Source: Petaurus breviceps papuanus (Eukaryota > Chordata > Mammalia > Diprotodontia > Petauridae). From it: 64,000 bases of DNA. Shown piece after piece: positions 23,031-34,352 of the stretch. Position 1 is the first letter of the stretch. Each line of letters opens with the position of its first letter. The stretch lies in the NCBI GenBank assembly GCA_028583685.1, contig JAMXIF010001183.1, forward strand, positions 15,627,868 through 15,691,867, in the 5' to 3' direction. The position numbers and the translations under genes are program-made. The notes beneath the pieces are model-generated. The model worked only from the letters and a program-made list of their open reading frames with translations. It did no database searches and was not told where the DNA came from.

Positions 23031-26000
23031 AGAAGTGATCAGAGAAAAGTCTCTGTATATACTTCAATGTATTGCACACAGATTTTATAATAGCTTCATC
23101 AATGAATGGAAAATCAATTCTATATGATGGTGAATCCTGATACTGAAGGAATAGAGGACTTAAAAGATTAATTGCAATACTATAATTCTTATTGATTTGG
23201 AACTTAATATTCTGTTGAGATATGCCTTCTAATGAAATATAATTATTTAATTTAAATGTTATTTTGAAGGAATATGTTTTGTTCTGGTTTAATCTGTGCA
23301 ATTCACTAAAATATTTAAGTGACTTCACATTTTGATTAATTAGTTTTTAAATTATTTAAGAGTATATCATTTTACATTTTAGAGTCTAGCATTCCATAGC
23401 CTATTAATGTAAATCATTGTTGAAGCATCACTTCAGAGAAAGGGTTGTTTAAAGCTACTTAAATTTATAAAGAACTACACTTTTTAAATATTTTGTATAT
23501 TCTTAAACAAACTATAAAAGTATGACTTAAAACCTAATAGACAAACTTTCTTCTCCCTAAATCACTATATCTAAGGTATGCAATATTTGACTAAATTTTC
23601 TCTCCTTTCCGAGTCACCTCAGTCACACATTTCTTTGTTTGCTGAAAACTGCTTCTCATTCCAGACCTATTAATATACCTTCCTGCCACTGTCCCTTGTT
23701 CATCTTGATACAGTCCTTTGCTTTAGTCATTCCACATCTTTTGTGGAGGAAAAACAGTGACCTGGAAGGTGGAACCAGGGGAAACAAACTCCATATTTAG
23801 AAAGTAGGAAATTTTGTTAAAGGAAAAAATGATAGTTCCATGAAAGTAGCCCTCATAATATTTTTTAAATGCAGAAGTTTTTTTTGGTTGTTGTATCCAC
23901 GACAACAAGAAGAACACTATAGAGACTGAAATATCTTCAGAAAATGACATATAACTCATTATTGACTAGCAGAGATGAGTTGACAATGGTGGAAACTCAA
24001 TGCTGTCAAAAAAAAGATATTGATAAAAAGGGGATTTAATGAATGAACTTTTTCAGTTATTTATCTTAACTCTCCAGGTGCTTTGAGTGGATGTGGAATA
24101 GGAATGTAGGTAGTTTAAAATTAGTCAACAAAGAAAGAGAATTCATTTTTCTCAAAAGCGTATACAAACCCAGCTGTCCCCAATTGAGTAACAACTGGCA
24201 ATTTTATGGCTAAATTCTTCTGTCTGAGAGATTCATGACCACATAACTGAATTCACATGCAAGGAGAATTACTAGAGTCAGGACGATGCCTGTGAAGATG
24301 TAGTCCTAGGAATAAATCAATGGGATTCTGTATCAACCTTCCTCAAAATTATATCAATGTTGGCTATACTTAGCTGGAAATAGAGATAATTCCAGGCACC
24401 TTAGTTGTTTTCTATCATATTATACATACTAACTATGGACAACCTTTTATTTGAAGAACACAGTGTGTTTTTTAGGGAACAAGCTCGGGTAAAGTAATTC
24501 AAGGAATTTTGCTGCCACAGAAAATCTTGACAAATTTTTCCCATGCTATAACATCATGCCCACCAAAGGATTATGGTTTTGTAACATTTCTCACTACAAG
24601 GGCTTTTTTGATTAAAAAAAAGGCTATTAGGCATTTTGAAATCTTTAATTAAAGATTATATCATTACATAATAATTATGGTTCTTCCATAGTAATGTTCA
24701 ACATGTTGATGAATTGAAAATAATATTTTGGTGTATTTACCTTATTCACATTTGAAATTAGGGTGATGGTTCAATTTATACTAATCTAATACCACATTAC
24801 AGATTTAATTTATAAGATCTTATTAACCCTATTGCTTACATGGAAGATGCTCCTACTGAATTTTATATAGGACAAAACAGAGGTTCAAAAATGTTAAGGG
24901 ATGGCCAAGACAATAAAGACAATAACGGAACTGAAATGAAATGCCACATCTCTTTATTACTAGCCCAATGCTCTTTCCATTTCACTAGAACTACCTAATG
25001 ACAAAAAATAAAGGTTATTCAAGAACACAGAGGACTTTATTATGTCCTGATTTCCTTCATTATCATTCTACAACACAAATAAATAAATAGTTGAAGATAT
25101 TGAGTCTAAGTATTCCCCTTGATTGTTGCTGCTTTTCCATTTTCTTCTCTTAGGCAGTTAGAACTAAAATTGGCTTACAACTCTTCTGTCTAGATCTTAT
25201 GACCACATATATACACAAGAGAATAGAGAATGATTGCATCAGCTGTTGACCTTGTGACTCGAGCATCACTGCTAATCCTTTCTAGAGTCTGTGTGTCCAA
25301 GATACCGGGCAGCTTGCAGCATGGCCTGAAGTGTAAGGCCTACCCAGGGACACATACACAGCAAAGAAGAACGCAAGAAACACACAGAGAAAACCATCCA
25401 GAAACAAGAAATCACAAAGCTGTAATTTAGTCAAACAGAAGTCTCATTTGATTCTCTCTCTCATCTTCCTTCAAAGATAATTAATTTGGCAATTGTATTA
25501 GAGTAAGCCAGCCTAGAAGCCAGGCCCTTCTGCCTGCTTTTATCTGTTTGTTTACTGCAAGCAACTGTAAAGCAGCAACCGTATTAATGATATCAGCAGT
25601 GGATGCTGTTTTCCTGCCCCTACAACTAGCTCACTTGTCCTGCCTGCCTTGCTTTGATATTGTTTATCTTAATTTCTCAAAACAATATTTATAGGTTACA
25701 TCAAGAAAGTCAGATATTGACACCAAATTAGTACTAATTCTCATGCTTTGAAATATATCTACATTATATATACATATACACACATGTGTATGTGTATATA
25801 TAGACATATCTTTGAAGGAATACAAAATGCTATTACAAAATCTATATGCAAAATAAAAACATACTACTAAAAAAACACCTATAACATCACATTTCTAATT
25901 CAGCTTCAGCTCATTTATCCCATTTCCTGTATATAACATTAGTATTCCCCTAATCTTCCTATTTCCTGTCTTTTCTGCAGTCATACTTTATCCACCAACC

Positions 26001-26954
26001 GAATTATGCCTACCTAAGGAAGCTGTGATCATTTTTTCAACTCAGAAAATCTTTACCAGTTCTTTATGTCACTTTCTGAGATGAACAAATTAAAGACAAT
26101 CTTCAAAGGTTTGGTGTATATTTATTGATCAAAATTTTTAAATATTTTAGTCAATTGCAACTCACTAGAGAAGCACTGATACACTATTGTTACTGTATTT
26201 TTCTCATTATTATTCAGTACCTAGAAACAGCAATGTCAATAACCACATCTGGATGGTCTGTTTCAAATTTTCATAGATTATAAACAACATCCTTTAATGC
26301 TTCATGCAATGAAAATTTTGTATGGATATAAACACAAAGACACAAACTTTTAATTACTTTCATTTTGTTTTATCTAAATTCTTTTTTCTCATGGGGGAAC
26401 ACATGTAGCCTTTAATCTCTAGGATTTATAGTACAGCAAATGCCACAACTAAAGATGGCACAAATATCAATGAAATAAACAGACAGATACGTTTTATCAG
26501 TATTCTTTTTTCTCACAAGGCAAACTGTTCCTTTACATCTTAATTAGAAATATAATATAAGGTGCCTAAAAGTATTAACCTCCTGAAAATAAAGGATTTT
26601 ATTTTCAGCAAGGATCATTAAGAATGTTTAGGGAATGTCCTATCATTTTACTCTTGGGCTAAGTGCCATAAAAATGAGTTAAACTGGTCACTGCCAAGCC
26701 TATCCTTGTGTCAATTTAACTAGAATTTAAATAGCATTAAATGTCTAACAATTATCCAAAAATGGGCTAGCTACTTGGGATGAATCAGAATGACTAGAAA
26801 ACACTGCCCTATCTTGGTATTTTTTTCTTTCTCTTCTCCACTTTGCCAAAAGTGGGAATGGAAGCAGATGCCATAAACAAGAAATTTGGAAGGGAAAGCT
26901 TAGTTTTGCCTCTGTCAAGAGACAGTCAAAGCCAGATCCTGCTGTACAGAATTC
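23031..26954. other. Long unassigned stretch with few repeats
   Basis: A reversed MIR is probable at 24855-24995 (ACAGAGGTTCAAAAATGTTA, CCCAATGCTCTTTCCA). A TATACA-rich tract lies at 25755-25802. The segment at 25440-25740 stands out as candidate conserved noncoding sequence. No exons were found. Confidence 0.4.
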
Positions 26955-28060
26955 AAATCAACCCAATTCAATAAGCATTTATTAAGCGCTTTCTATTTGC
27001 CAGAAACTGTGGGGATATAAAGGCAAGAATGAAAGTCCATACCCTCAAGGAACTTGTACTCTACAAGTTGGGGAAAGTAAAACAACTGATAAATTCAAAA
27101 TAATTATGAAATAATTTGGGGTGGAGGATCCCAATCAACAAAAGCCTTTACAGGAAATGGCACTTGAACTAAGCCTTGAAAAGACGACAGATTTCTATGA
27201 GGATAGAGGTGTTGACACAGACAATTAGTCTATGCAAAAGTATGGAGGAAGGAAACATGATTCCATATAGGTAACATGAAATGGGTCAGTCTGGTTGAAA
27301 CAAAGAACTCAGAGAATAATGTCAGTTTCGAAACATAAATTATTTCGGAATATTTTGAATGTCACGCTAAGGAATAAAGAGAGATTTACTTCCAGGAATA
27401 AAGATATGACCCCTCTATCCTCTACCCTCATCAGACCTCACCTGGAGTATTGTGTTAATTTCTGGCCCCACCATCTAAAAAGGACATTAGGAGGTCCTAG
27501 AAAAGCACAGCTAGGATTATGAAGAGCCTTGAGTCCATGTCGTAGGAGGAATGTTGTAGGAAATTGGGAATGTTTACCCTGAAGAAGAGAAAACTGTGAC
27601 CGTGACACTAGTGTTCAAGTGTACAAAGAAGAGAGATTATATTTATTATATCTGGCCCACGAAGGCAGACTTAGCAGCAACATTTAAAGAGAACCGTTTA
27701 AGCTTGCCATCCTGAAATTCCTTCTGACAGAGCAATCCCAAATGAAATGGGTTGAGATTAGATGACTGTTGGGTATTCGGTTGCAGGGATTCCTTTTGGG
27801 TATAAATTGAGCCAGATGACTAATAAGGTCCCAGGCAACTCTAAAATTCTGCCATTCTATGATTATGAGTCTATATTTTATCCTAGAAGCAATAATAGAG
27901 AGCCATGGGAAAATTTGGAGCAAAGAAAGGACAAGTTCAGAGCTGTATTTTGGAAACATGAATTTTGCAAAGATGGTCACAAGGTTGTGAACCTAAATGA
28001 CTAGAAAGATGGATGAAATAGTAAAGTATAAAAGAAGGGCAAGCTGACAGCAGGAAGTAG
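26955..28060 (-). mobile_element. L2 LINE, minus, interrupted by a CR1/L3 insertion
   Basis: 26955-27260 is the reversed L2 3' end (CAATAAGCATTTATTAAGCG, ACCCTCAAGGAACTTGTAC). 27870-28060 continues it (TATATTTTATCCTAGAAGCA, AGAGAGCCATGGG). The CR1 at ~27265-27866 lies between. Confidence 0.65.
27265..27866 (+). mobile_element. CR1/L3 LINE, end of RT ORF and 3'UTR, plus
   Basis: The plus frame includes LIRPHLEYCVNFWPHHLKR, matching the CR1 motif RPHLEYCVQFW. The 3'UTR includes CCTGAAATTCCTTCTGACAG and ends GAGCCAGATGAC...CTATGATTATGA. Confidence 0.8.
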
Positions 28061-28089
28061 GGAGAAAAATGGTGCATTCTTTTTTGTCA

Positions 28090-28231
28090 GTGAATTTTTT
28101 TTAAGGCAAACAGGGTTAAGTGACTTGCCCAGAGTCACACAGCTAGTAAGTGTCTGAGACCAGATTTGATCTCAGGTCCTCCTAACTCCAAGGCCAACAT
28201 TCTATCCGCTATGCCACCTAGCTGCCCCCTA
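28090..28231 (-). mobile_element. tRNA-derived CORE-SINE, minus
   Basis: Reverse complement reads GGGGCAGCTAGGTGGCATAG, GATCAAATCTGGTCTCAG and AGCTGTGTGACTCTGGGCAA. Confidence 0.85.
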
Positions 28232-28330
28232 GAAGTGACTCCTAGGAAACAGTTCAGGACAGAGACTAGATACAGATCTATAGATATAGCTACCATATGC
28301 ATGGAGATGAAAATCAAATGCACAAGATTC

Positions 28331-28500
28331 AAATCTCACCTCTGATGACAACTTTGGGTAATTTTGTAGTACTTTGTGTAACTTTATGGTGACTTTGGGT
28401 AAGTCATAGTCCCCTAGGCTTCAATTTCCTCTTTTCCAAAATGGGAGGATTCAATTAGATGCCTCTAAGGTCCCTTCTAGGTCCAGTGTTCTATGATACT
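28331..28500 (+). mobile_element. MIR SINE, plus, with an internal duplication
   Basis: ACTTTGGGTAA occurs twice (about 28350 and 28391) before GTCATAGTCCCC...TTCAATTTCCTC and AAGGTCCCTTCTAGG. Confidence 0.7.
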
Positions 28501-28810
28501 ATATAGCTGTATTTTTTATGGGTATTTCTACCTACATTTTAGGCAATCATTCTCATAATAGTTTATTAATTTAAAATGAGAAGGAATTCAATTTTACTTT
28601 TCCTCCCATATCAATGGAAGTCATTGTTACTATGTTTCTATTTTTAAATTCACATACAAATTAAAATAAAATAAACATTAAAAATGAAATATAATTCATC
28701 AAATATAAATAATTAGTGAAAATATATGAAATATTAGCATTTTTGTGAAAGCAAAAAAATTTGTATAATTCAACTGGAAAATGTCTAAACAAAAATGGAA
28801 CATTATTGTA
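28501..28810. other. Unassigned AT-rich sequence
   Basis: No gene or repeat recognised. Confidence 0.4.
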
Positions 28811-29065
28811 GGGAGAAGGTGTCACATTGGATAGAGTGTTGTTGTATTTGGAGTCAGGAAGACCTGAGTTCAAATTCTGTCTCAGACACTTAGCTGCATG
28901 GCCCTGGGTAAGTCATTTAAGCTCTGTTTGCTTCTGTTTCCTCATCTATAAAATGAGCTGGAAAAGGAAATGGCAAACCCCTCAATTATCTTTGCAAAAA
29001 ACAAAAACGAAAAGCCCAAGGAGTCATGAAGAGCTGGACACAACTGAAACATGACTAAACAATTA
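28811..29065 (+). mobile_element. MAR1-like SINE, plus
   Basis: GAGTTCAAATTCTGTCTCAG, TTTCCTCATCTATAAAATGA and the RTE tail (AAGGAGTCATGAAGAGCTGG, ACACAACTGAAACATGAC) are present. Confidence 0.85.
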
Positions 29066-29545
29066 CTATATTACAACTACTGCAACTACTAATACTATGA
29101 GTACTGCAACTATCACTACTGCTATTACCAATAATAACAACAACATTGCTACCACTACATAAACAATTAGGAGAAATTTGGCAAGACTTGTACGAACTGC
29201 TACAGAACAAAAAAAGTAGAACTAGGAAAACAATATTTTTATTGTTTTCTACAATAACTACAATACTACAATAATTACTACATTATTGTATTTTACTACA
29301 ATTACTACAATAACATAAATGAAAAGAGCACAAAAAGAGCAACAATCTCAGTGGATTCATTGTAATGACTTGTTTTGGTTCCAGATAAGATATGGTGAAA
29401 AATACTTCCCTTTGCTTGTGAAAGAAGGTAGAGATTAGGCATCTGGAAAGTTACATATTATATCAGATACAATCATTTTTGTCAGCTGGGTTTGCTTAAT
29501 TGTTTTTCTTTGTTACAAGGGAAGATTGAGTGTGAGTGAGGGGTT
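29066..29545 (+). mobile_element. ACT-rich simple sequence followed by L1 3'-end fragment
   Basis: 29070-29165 is an ACTACTGCA/ATAACA-rich tract growing out of the SINE tail. 29165-29545 has the L1 3' features GGCAAGACTTGTACGAACTG, GTAGAACTAGGAAAACAAT and TTTCTTTGTTACAAGGGAAG, with an internal ACTACAATA expansion. Confidence 0.6.
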
Positions 29546-29620
29546 GACAGTAATATATTATTAAGATGACATTTAATAAAACATTAAATACATTTATATA
29601 TTTATGCATAATAGATGTCA

Positions 29621-29815
<195 letters not shown>

Positions 29816-29998
29816 CTAAAAGATAAAATGAAAATTTCACAGAAAAATCAACATGATTTCACTCAACACAATTTTCACTTATACAAAATTAGTTTCCTAA
29901 AATGCTATAAAAATATAAGCCCCAGTATTTAACACAGTACCTGTCAAACAGTAAGTGCTTAATGAAAATAATTCAATATTCATATAAAAGATAGTTTT

Positions 29999-30150
29999 GG
30001 GGTGGCGAAGTAGCACAGCGAGTAAGAGCACCGGCTCCAGTGTCAGGATGACCTGGAGATCGAATCCCAGGCTCAGACACTTAGCACCCACCCAGAAACA
30101 CCTGGCTGTGTAACCTTGAGCAAGTTACTTAACCCCAATTGCTTAAAAAA
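29999..30150 (+). mobile_element. Fresh-looking tRNA-SINE with perfect 13-base target duplication
   Basis: The head is GGGGTGGCGAAGTAGCACAG and the Pol III B box is GATCGAATCCC. A distinctive CCCAGAAACACCTGGCTGTG segment follows, then AACCCCAATTGCTTAAAA. AAAAGATAGTTTT flanks it at 29986-29998 and 30151-30163. It lies ~185 bases from the 3' splice site of the WD40 exon, in antisense to that gene. Same subfamily as 44833-45126. Confidence 0.9.
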
Positions 30151-30239
30151 AAAAGATAGTTTTAAAGCATTTTAGATTAAATTATATGAGTATGTTTTTC
30201 CCTCTATGAAGGATCAAATTATTCACACTAGTTCTGCCC

Positions 30240-30560
30240 TCCACCAACTCCTAATCTTCCCCTTTCACTGTGTTCTTTGGAACATACATTGAAAAGGTCT
30301 TCCTAATCTCTTCTTCCTTCATTCAACTGAAAACTGGCTTTCACCCAAAGACTCCATCCATATCTCTACCAACAATCTCCATTGATGACTACTCCTTCTT
30401 AAAATCTTCCCAACCCCAATCCAACACCAACTCTAGCTCACAGAGCCTCAGGTAACATTGCCACATAAATTTCTCCTCTTAATCCCCATTGCAATTCCTC
30501 AATTGCTTTTAAGTTCATACCATCTAAATATACCACTCTCTCCCTAACATTGTCACTTCT
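30240..30560 (+). mobile_element. Probable L2 ORF fragment, plus
   Basis: Pyrimidine-rich text similar in composition and phrasing to L2 ORF. It may continue at 31191-31640 on the other side of the RTE copy. No decisive motif. Confidence 0.35.
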
Positions 30561-30652
30561 TCTTTTCTCCTTCTCCTTCTCCTTCTCCTCTTCCTCCTCT
30601 TCTTCCTTCCCCTCCTCCTTCTCCTTCACATCCTCCTCCTCCTCCTTATTCT
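30561..30652. repeat. (CTT)n/(CCT)n microsatellite
   Basis: CTTCTCCTTCTCC units then CCTCCTCCT abut the RTE 3' end, probably grown from its tail. Confidence 0.9.
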
Positions 30653-31190
30653 TGTTAGTTATTCAGTCATATCCAACTCTTCATGACCCATGGAGCATAG
30701 CATACAAAGCCCTTCTATCCTCCACTATCTCCCAAAGTCTGTCTAAGCTCGAATTTATTGCTTCCATGACACTATCAATCCATCTCACCCTCTGCCATTC
30801 CCTTTTCTATTTACCTTTAATCTTTCCCAACATCAGTCTTTTCCATTGAGTCCCATCTCCTCATTATGTGGCCAAAGTATCTAAGCTTCAGCTTCATTAT
30901 TTGACCTTCCAAGGAATAATCTAAATTAAATTCTGTAAGTATTGATGGATTTCATTTCCTTGCTCTCCAAGGGACTTTCAAAAGTCTCTTTCCACAATTT
31001 GAAAACATCAGTTCTGTGGTGCTCAACTTTTCTTATAGTCCAATTCTCACAGCTATACACTACTACTGGAAAAACCATAGCTTTGACCATACAGACCTTT
31101 ATCAACAAGACAATATCTCTGCTTTCAGTATGCTGTCCAGATTTGCCACAGCTTTTCTTCCAAGGAGCAAGTGTCTTTTAATCACTGCCA
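30653..31190 (-). mobile_element. BovB/RTE LINE, 3' part, minus
   Basis: The plus strand has TTCAGTCATATCCAACTCTT, GCCAAAGTATCTAAGCTTC, CTGGAAAAACCATAGCTTTG, ACCATACAGACC and CTTTTCTTCCAAGGAGCAAG, all in order in reversed BovB/RTE. The reading frame is broken. RTE elements supply the reverse transcriptase thought to mobilise MAR1-type SINEs. Confidence 0.85.
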
Positions 31191-32116
31191 TCTCCCCAAT
31201 CCTTGATCACTTTCTAACTTTACTCCATGACTTCAGTACCTTATTTGCAGTATTCCTTCCCTACCGATGTATTAAAAGACTTGAGTATCTATGCCACAGG
31301 CTCTTATGACAGCGTTTCATAACAGTTTCTTGAATTTATCAACTTTTTTAACACCCACCTCTAATCTAATAGTTGTGTGCTCTAATAGCATCAGAGTGGT
31401 CACATCCAGATCCAACCAAACTGCTCTACTCCAAAATTCTGATGCCTGAAATTCTTTCTCCTTTATTTCTATGTTTTCCAATATCTTGCACCTTCCCATA
31501 CTCATGTTTTGTAATCATTATGAACTATCCTTTACTTACTACTCTACCAATTTATCAGTCCTCTTTTGGTCTCACTTTTCTCCCTACCCAGGCTTGACCC
31601 TGTGGCTATCTACTTCAATAAAGCCATTAGCTCTAGCATGGTATAAAGTATTTCAACCTAAAAAGGAAGTCCAGGTCCTACATTACTAAGTATGAGGAGG
31701 ATCATGGGATAGCTTCTAACGAACCCAATCAAGCACCTATTGACAGGAGGAGAGATATAGCAGGCTACAGAAAACAGCCTTGTGGAAAGGATGGAATTTC
31801 AAAGAGGAAGTTGTTAGGATTTAATTGCAAGCTTTCACAGAGTACATAGAGGGATATAACTGGGAACAGATGAGGTGCCTCAAGCACGTGACAATTTGGG
31901 AAAGGATGCAAACACACCTTGTCAATACAATTGCATCAACACACTGTAAAGTATTTGGTTAATAACATGAAACTTACATTTAGGTCACTTGTCTACAGAA
32001 TATCAATCATCTCTCTTGCTGACTAATTTTTTCTTTCAATCAAATGTTTGACATCACTTAGGGAAGGCAGAAAAGAATAACATTTGGATAGTGCCAAACA
32101 GTTTAAGTATTCATTT
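31191..32116. other. Possible L2 continuation then unassigned sequence
   Basis: 31191-31640 is pyrimidine-rich and L2-like without firm landmarks. 31650-32100 is unrecognised. Confidence 0.35.
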
Positions 32117-32273
32117 TCTTTTTTTCTGGAAGGGGAAGGCAGGGCAATTAGGGTTAAGTGACTTGCCCAAGGTCACATGGCTAGTAAGTGTTAAGTGTCT
32201 GAGGCTGGATTTGAACTCATGTCCTCCTGACTGCAGGGCCAGTGCTCATATTCAATGTGCCACCTAGCCACCC
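32117..32273 (-). mobile_element. Short tRNA-SINE, minus
   Basis: Reverse complement gives GGGTGGCTAGGTGGCACATT, GAGTTCAAATCCAGCCTCAG and GACCTTGGGCAAGTCACTTA. Flanks AAGTATTCATTTT and AAGTATACATTTT form a 13-base target duplication with one mismatch. Confidence 0.85.
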
Positions 32274-33484
32274 TAAGTATACATTTTATATCAAAACTTG
32301 GATCTTTATATAATAGATACAATTAATATCTACTCCTGTCCATTAGTAAGAGACAGGTTATATTACAAAAGAGGTTATTTTCTTATACTTAAAAATTTTG
32401 TAATTCTCAATTTAAAAAAACTAACACCTTATATGGAAAGTTTCAAAACAACTTTATACTTTCATGGACAGCTTAAGGCAGCTAGTAATTATTTATTCAA
32501 CCTATTTATTATGTATTTATATATTTATGCATGTATATACATATGTAAATATACATAAATAATCATATGTTGTTATTTAATGTATTTCTCCTTGCTTTGA
32601 ATCCTTACCAAAAGGTCAGTTCTAGGTCAAATGGTGAAAAAGGTATAGTCTGAGTAATCCTGTTCACACATCCTGTGTCCTGGGTTTCCTCATAACAAAA
32701 TTCTCAAACAGAGACCCAATATCACAATTTCATTGAATTTCATGGAAATGACAGTAGGAAAATTAGGGAAAGACTAGGTTTAGATAGTGACAATGAGGGA
32801 AGGTCACTCCAGGTAGTCACCTTCTTACTGGGTATTCTCATAGTCTTCAAAGAAATAGCACAGCAATATTTCCTAAACTTTAGGGCATTGAATTATTTGG
32901 GCATTGAAATGTATTGATGACATATATAAGTTCTAATCTGAGGACATGAAATATTCTTTTATTGAAGAAACTTTTGAACAAAAAAGAGACCAAAATATTC
33001 TGGAACATAATACATATTCTTTGTACACATAATTTCATATTTAGTATTTTTGAAAGAAAGAAATTCCTAGCATTGTTATTTTCTCACAGAATCTCTCCCT
33101 TCCCATGTAGCATAGAATTAAGTTTAGTCAGTGTTTGCCTAAAGAATTTAACATGAGATTATCTTTATTGTAGAGGAAAAGTATATAGGAATGAAATTGA
33201 GGTTTCCCAAAATAAAATTTGTCCTGTTATATGACTATAAGAAATCTGACTTAAATTACTATTCTGCCTCTTTGCAGATTGGCATGGATAGGTTTTTAAT
33301 TTTATAAATATGTTGTTTACTTTTGAAGTAGAAATTACTTTACATAGTTGAATATATTAATTGCATGATTAAAAAAAGGTATGTAGCCACCAAAGGGATG
33401 CAGATTTAGAGAAAATACAAAGGAGACATAGAACAAATAATGAGAGAATTTAATATTAATTTATCTGTTTTCCAGCTTAATATC
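32274..33484. other. Unassigned AT-rich sequence
   Basis: TATA/TACATA-rich at 32500-32560. No gene or clear repeat otherwise. Confidence 0.4.
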
Positions 33485-33925
33485 CATCCAATTGGGAAAT
33501 AGATAGACAAAATGTTTTATATGAATATAATAAAACATTTTATTGTGCCATAAGAAATGATGAATGTGAAGAATATAGAAAAGTATGGGAATATGCAAAC
33601 TGATGAAAAATTAGGTAAACAAAAGCAAGAAAAACAAACATAATGACTGCAACAATGCAAATAAAGAACAAAATCTCTGGATGCTTTGAGTTTATACTGA
33701 CCAATTCTGTGCCTGAAGATGAAATGAAAAAAATTGCCACCCTCTCTTCTTTGGAGAGATAGACTGTAGGTACAGAGAAATGTATATGCTTATCAGACTT
33801 GGTTAATATATTTGGTGGTTTTAGTAAACTGCTTTTTGTCTCATTCTTATTCTCTGTTGCAAGGAAAAGATGGAATTATATGTGCAGAAATAAAATGTAT
33901 ATAAACTGAAAAGAAGCAAGAGAAG
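33485..33925 (+). mobile_element. L1 3'-end fragment, plus
   Basis: AATTGGGAAATAGATAGACA, TTATTGTGCCATAAGAAATG and ATGAATGTGAAGAATATAG match the end of marsupial L1 ORF2 (CNTIVLCYKKC-type) and its 3'UTR (TTCTTATTCTCTGTTGCAAG). Confidence 0.7.
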
Positions 33926-33929
33926 GATG

Positions 33930-34352
33930 GAAAGAAGGAAGGAAGGAAGGAAGGAAGGAAGGAAGGAAGGAAGGAAGGAAGGAAGGAAGGAAGGAAGGAA
34001 GGAAGGAAGGAAGGAAGGAAGGAAGGAAGNNNNNNNNNNAAGGAAGGAAGGAAGGAAGGAAGGAAGGAAGGAAGGAAGGAAGGAAGAAGGAAGGAAGGGA
34101 AGGAGGTAGTGAGGGAGGGAGGGAAGGAGATTGGAAAGGAGGGAGAAAGGATGGGAGGGAGGGCAGGAGGGAATAAGAGGATGGAAAGGAGGGAGGGAGG
34201 ATAGAAAGAAGGATAGAAAGGAGAGGAGGATAGAAGGGAGGAAGGAAAGAAGAGAAGGAGGAAGGGATGAATAAGAGAATGGAAGGGAGTGAGGAAGGGA
34301 GGGAGAAAAGAAGGAAGGAAGGAAAGAAGGAAGGAAGAAAGGAGGAAGGAAG
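33930..34352. repeat. Long (GGAA)n tract with a 10-N assembly gap
   Basis: Near-perfect GGAA/AAGG units run from ~33930 to 34100, interrupted by ten unknown bases at 34030-34039. A degenerate GGAG/GAAA-rich shoulder extends to ~34352. The true length is unknown. The long Pro-Ser-Phe-Leu and Lys-Glu-Gly-Arg frames are repeat artefacts. Confidence 0.97.

Noticed and set aside
30000-30070. tRNA-like A and B boxes here and in many other places
   Set aside because: They are heads of SINEs with tails and target duplications, not tRNA genes.
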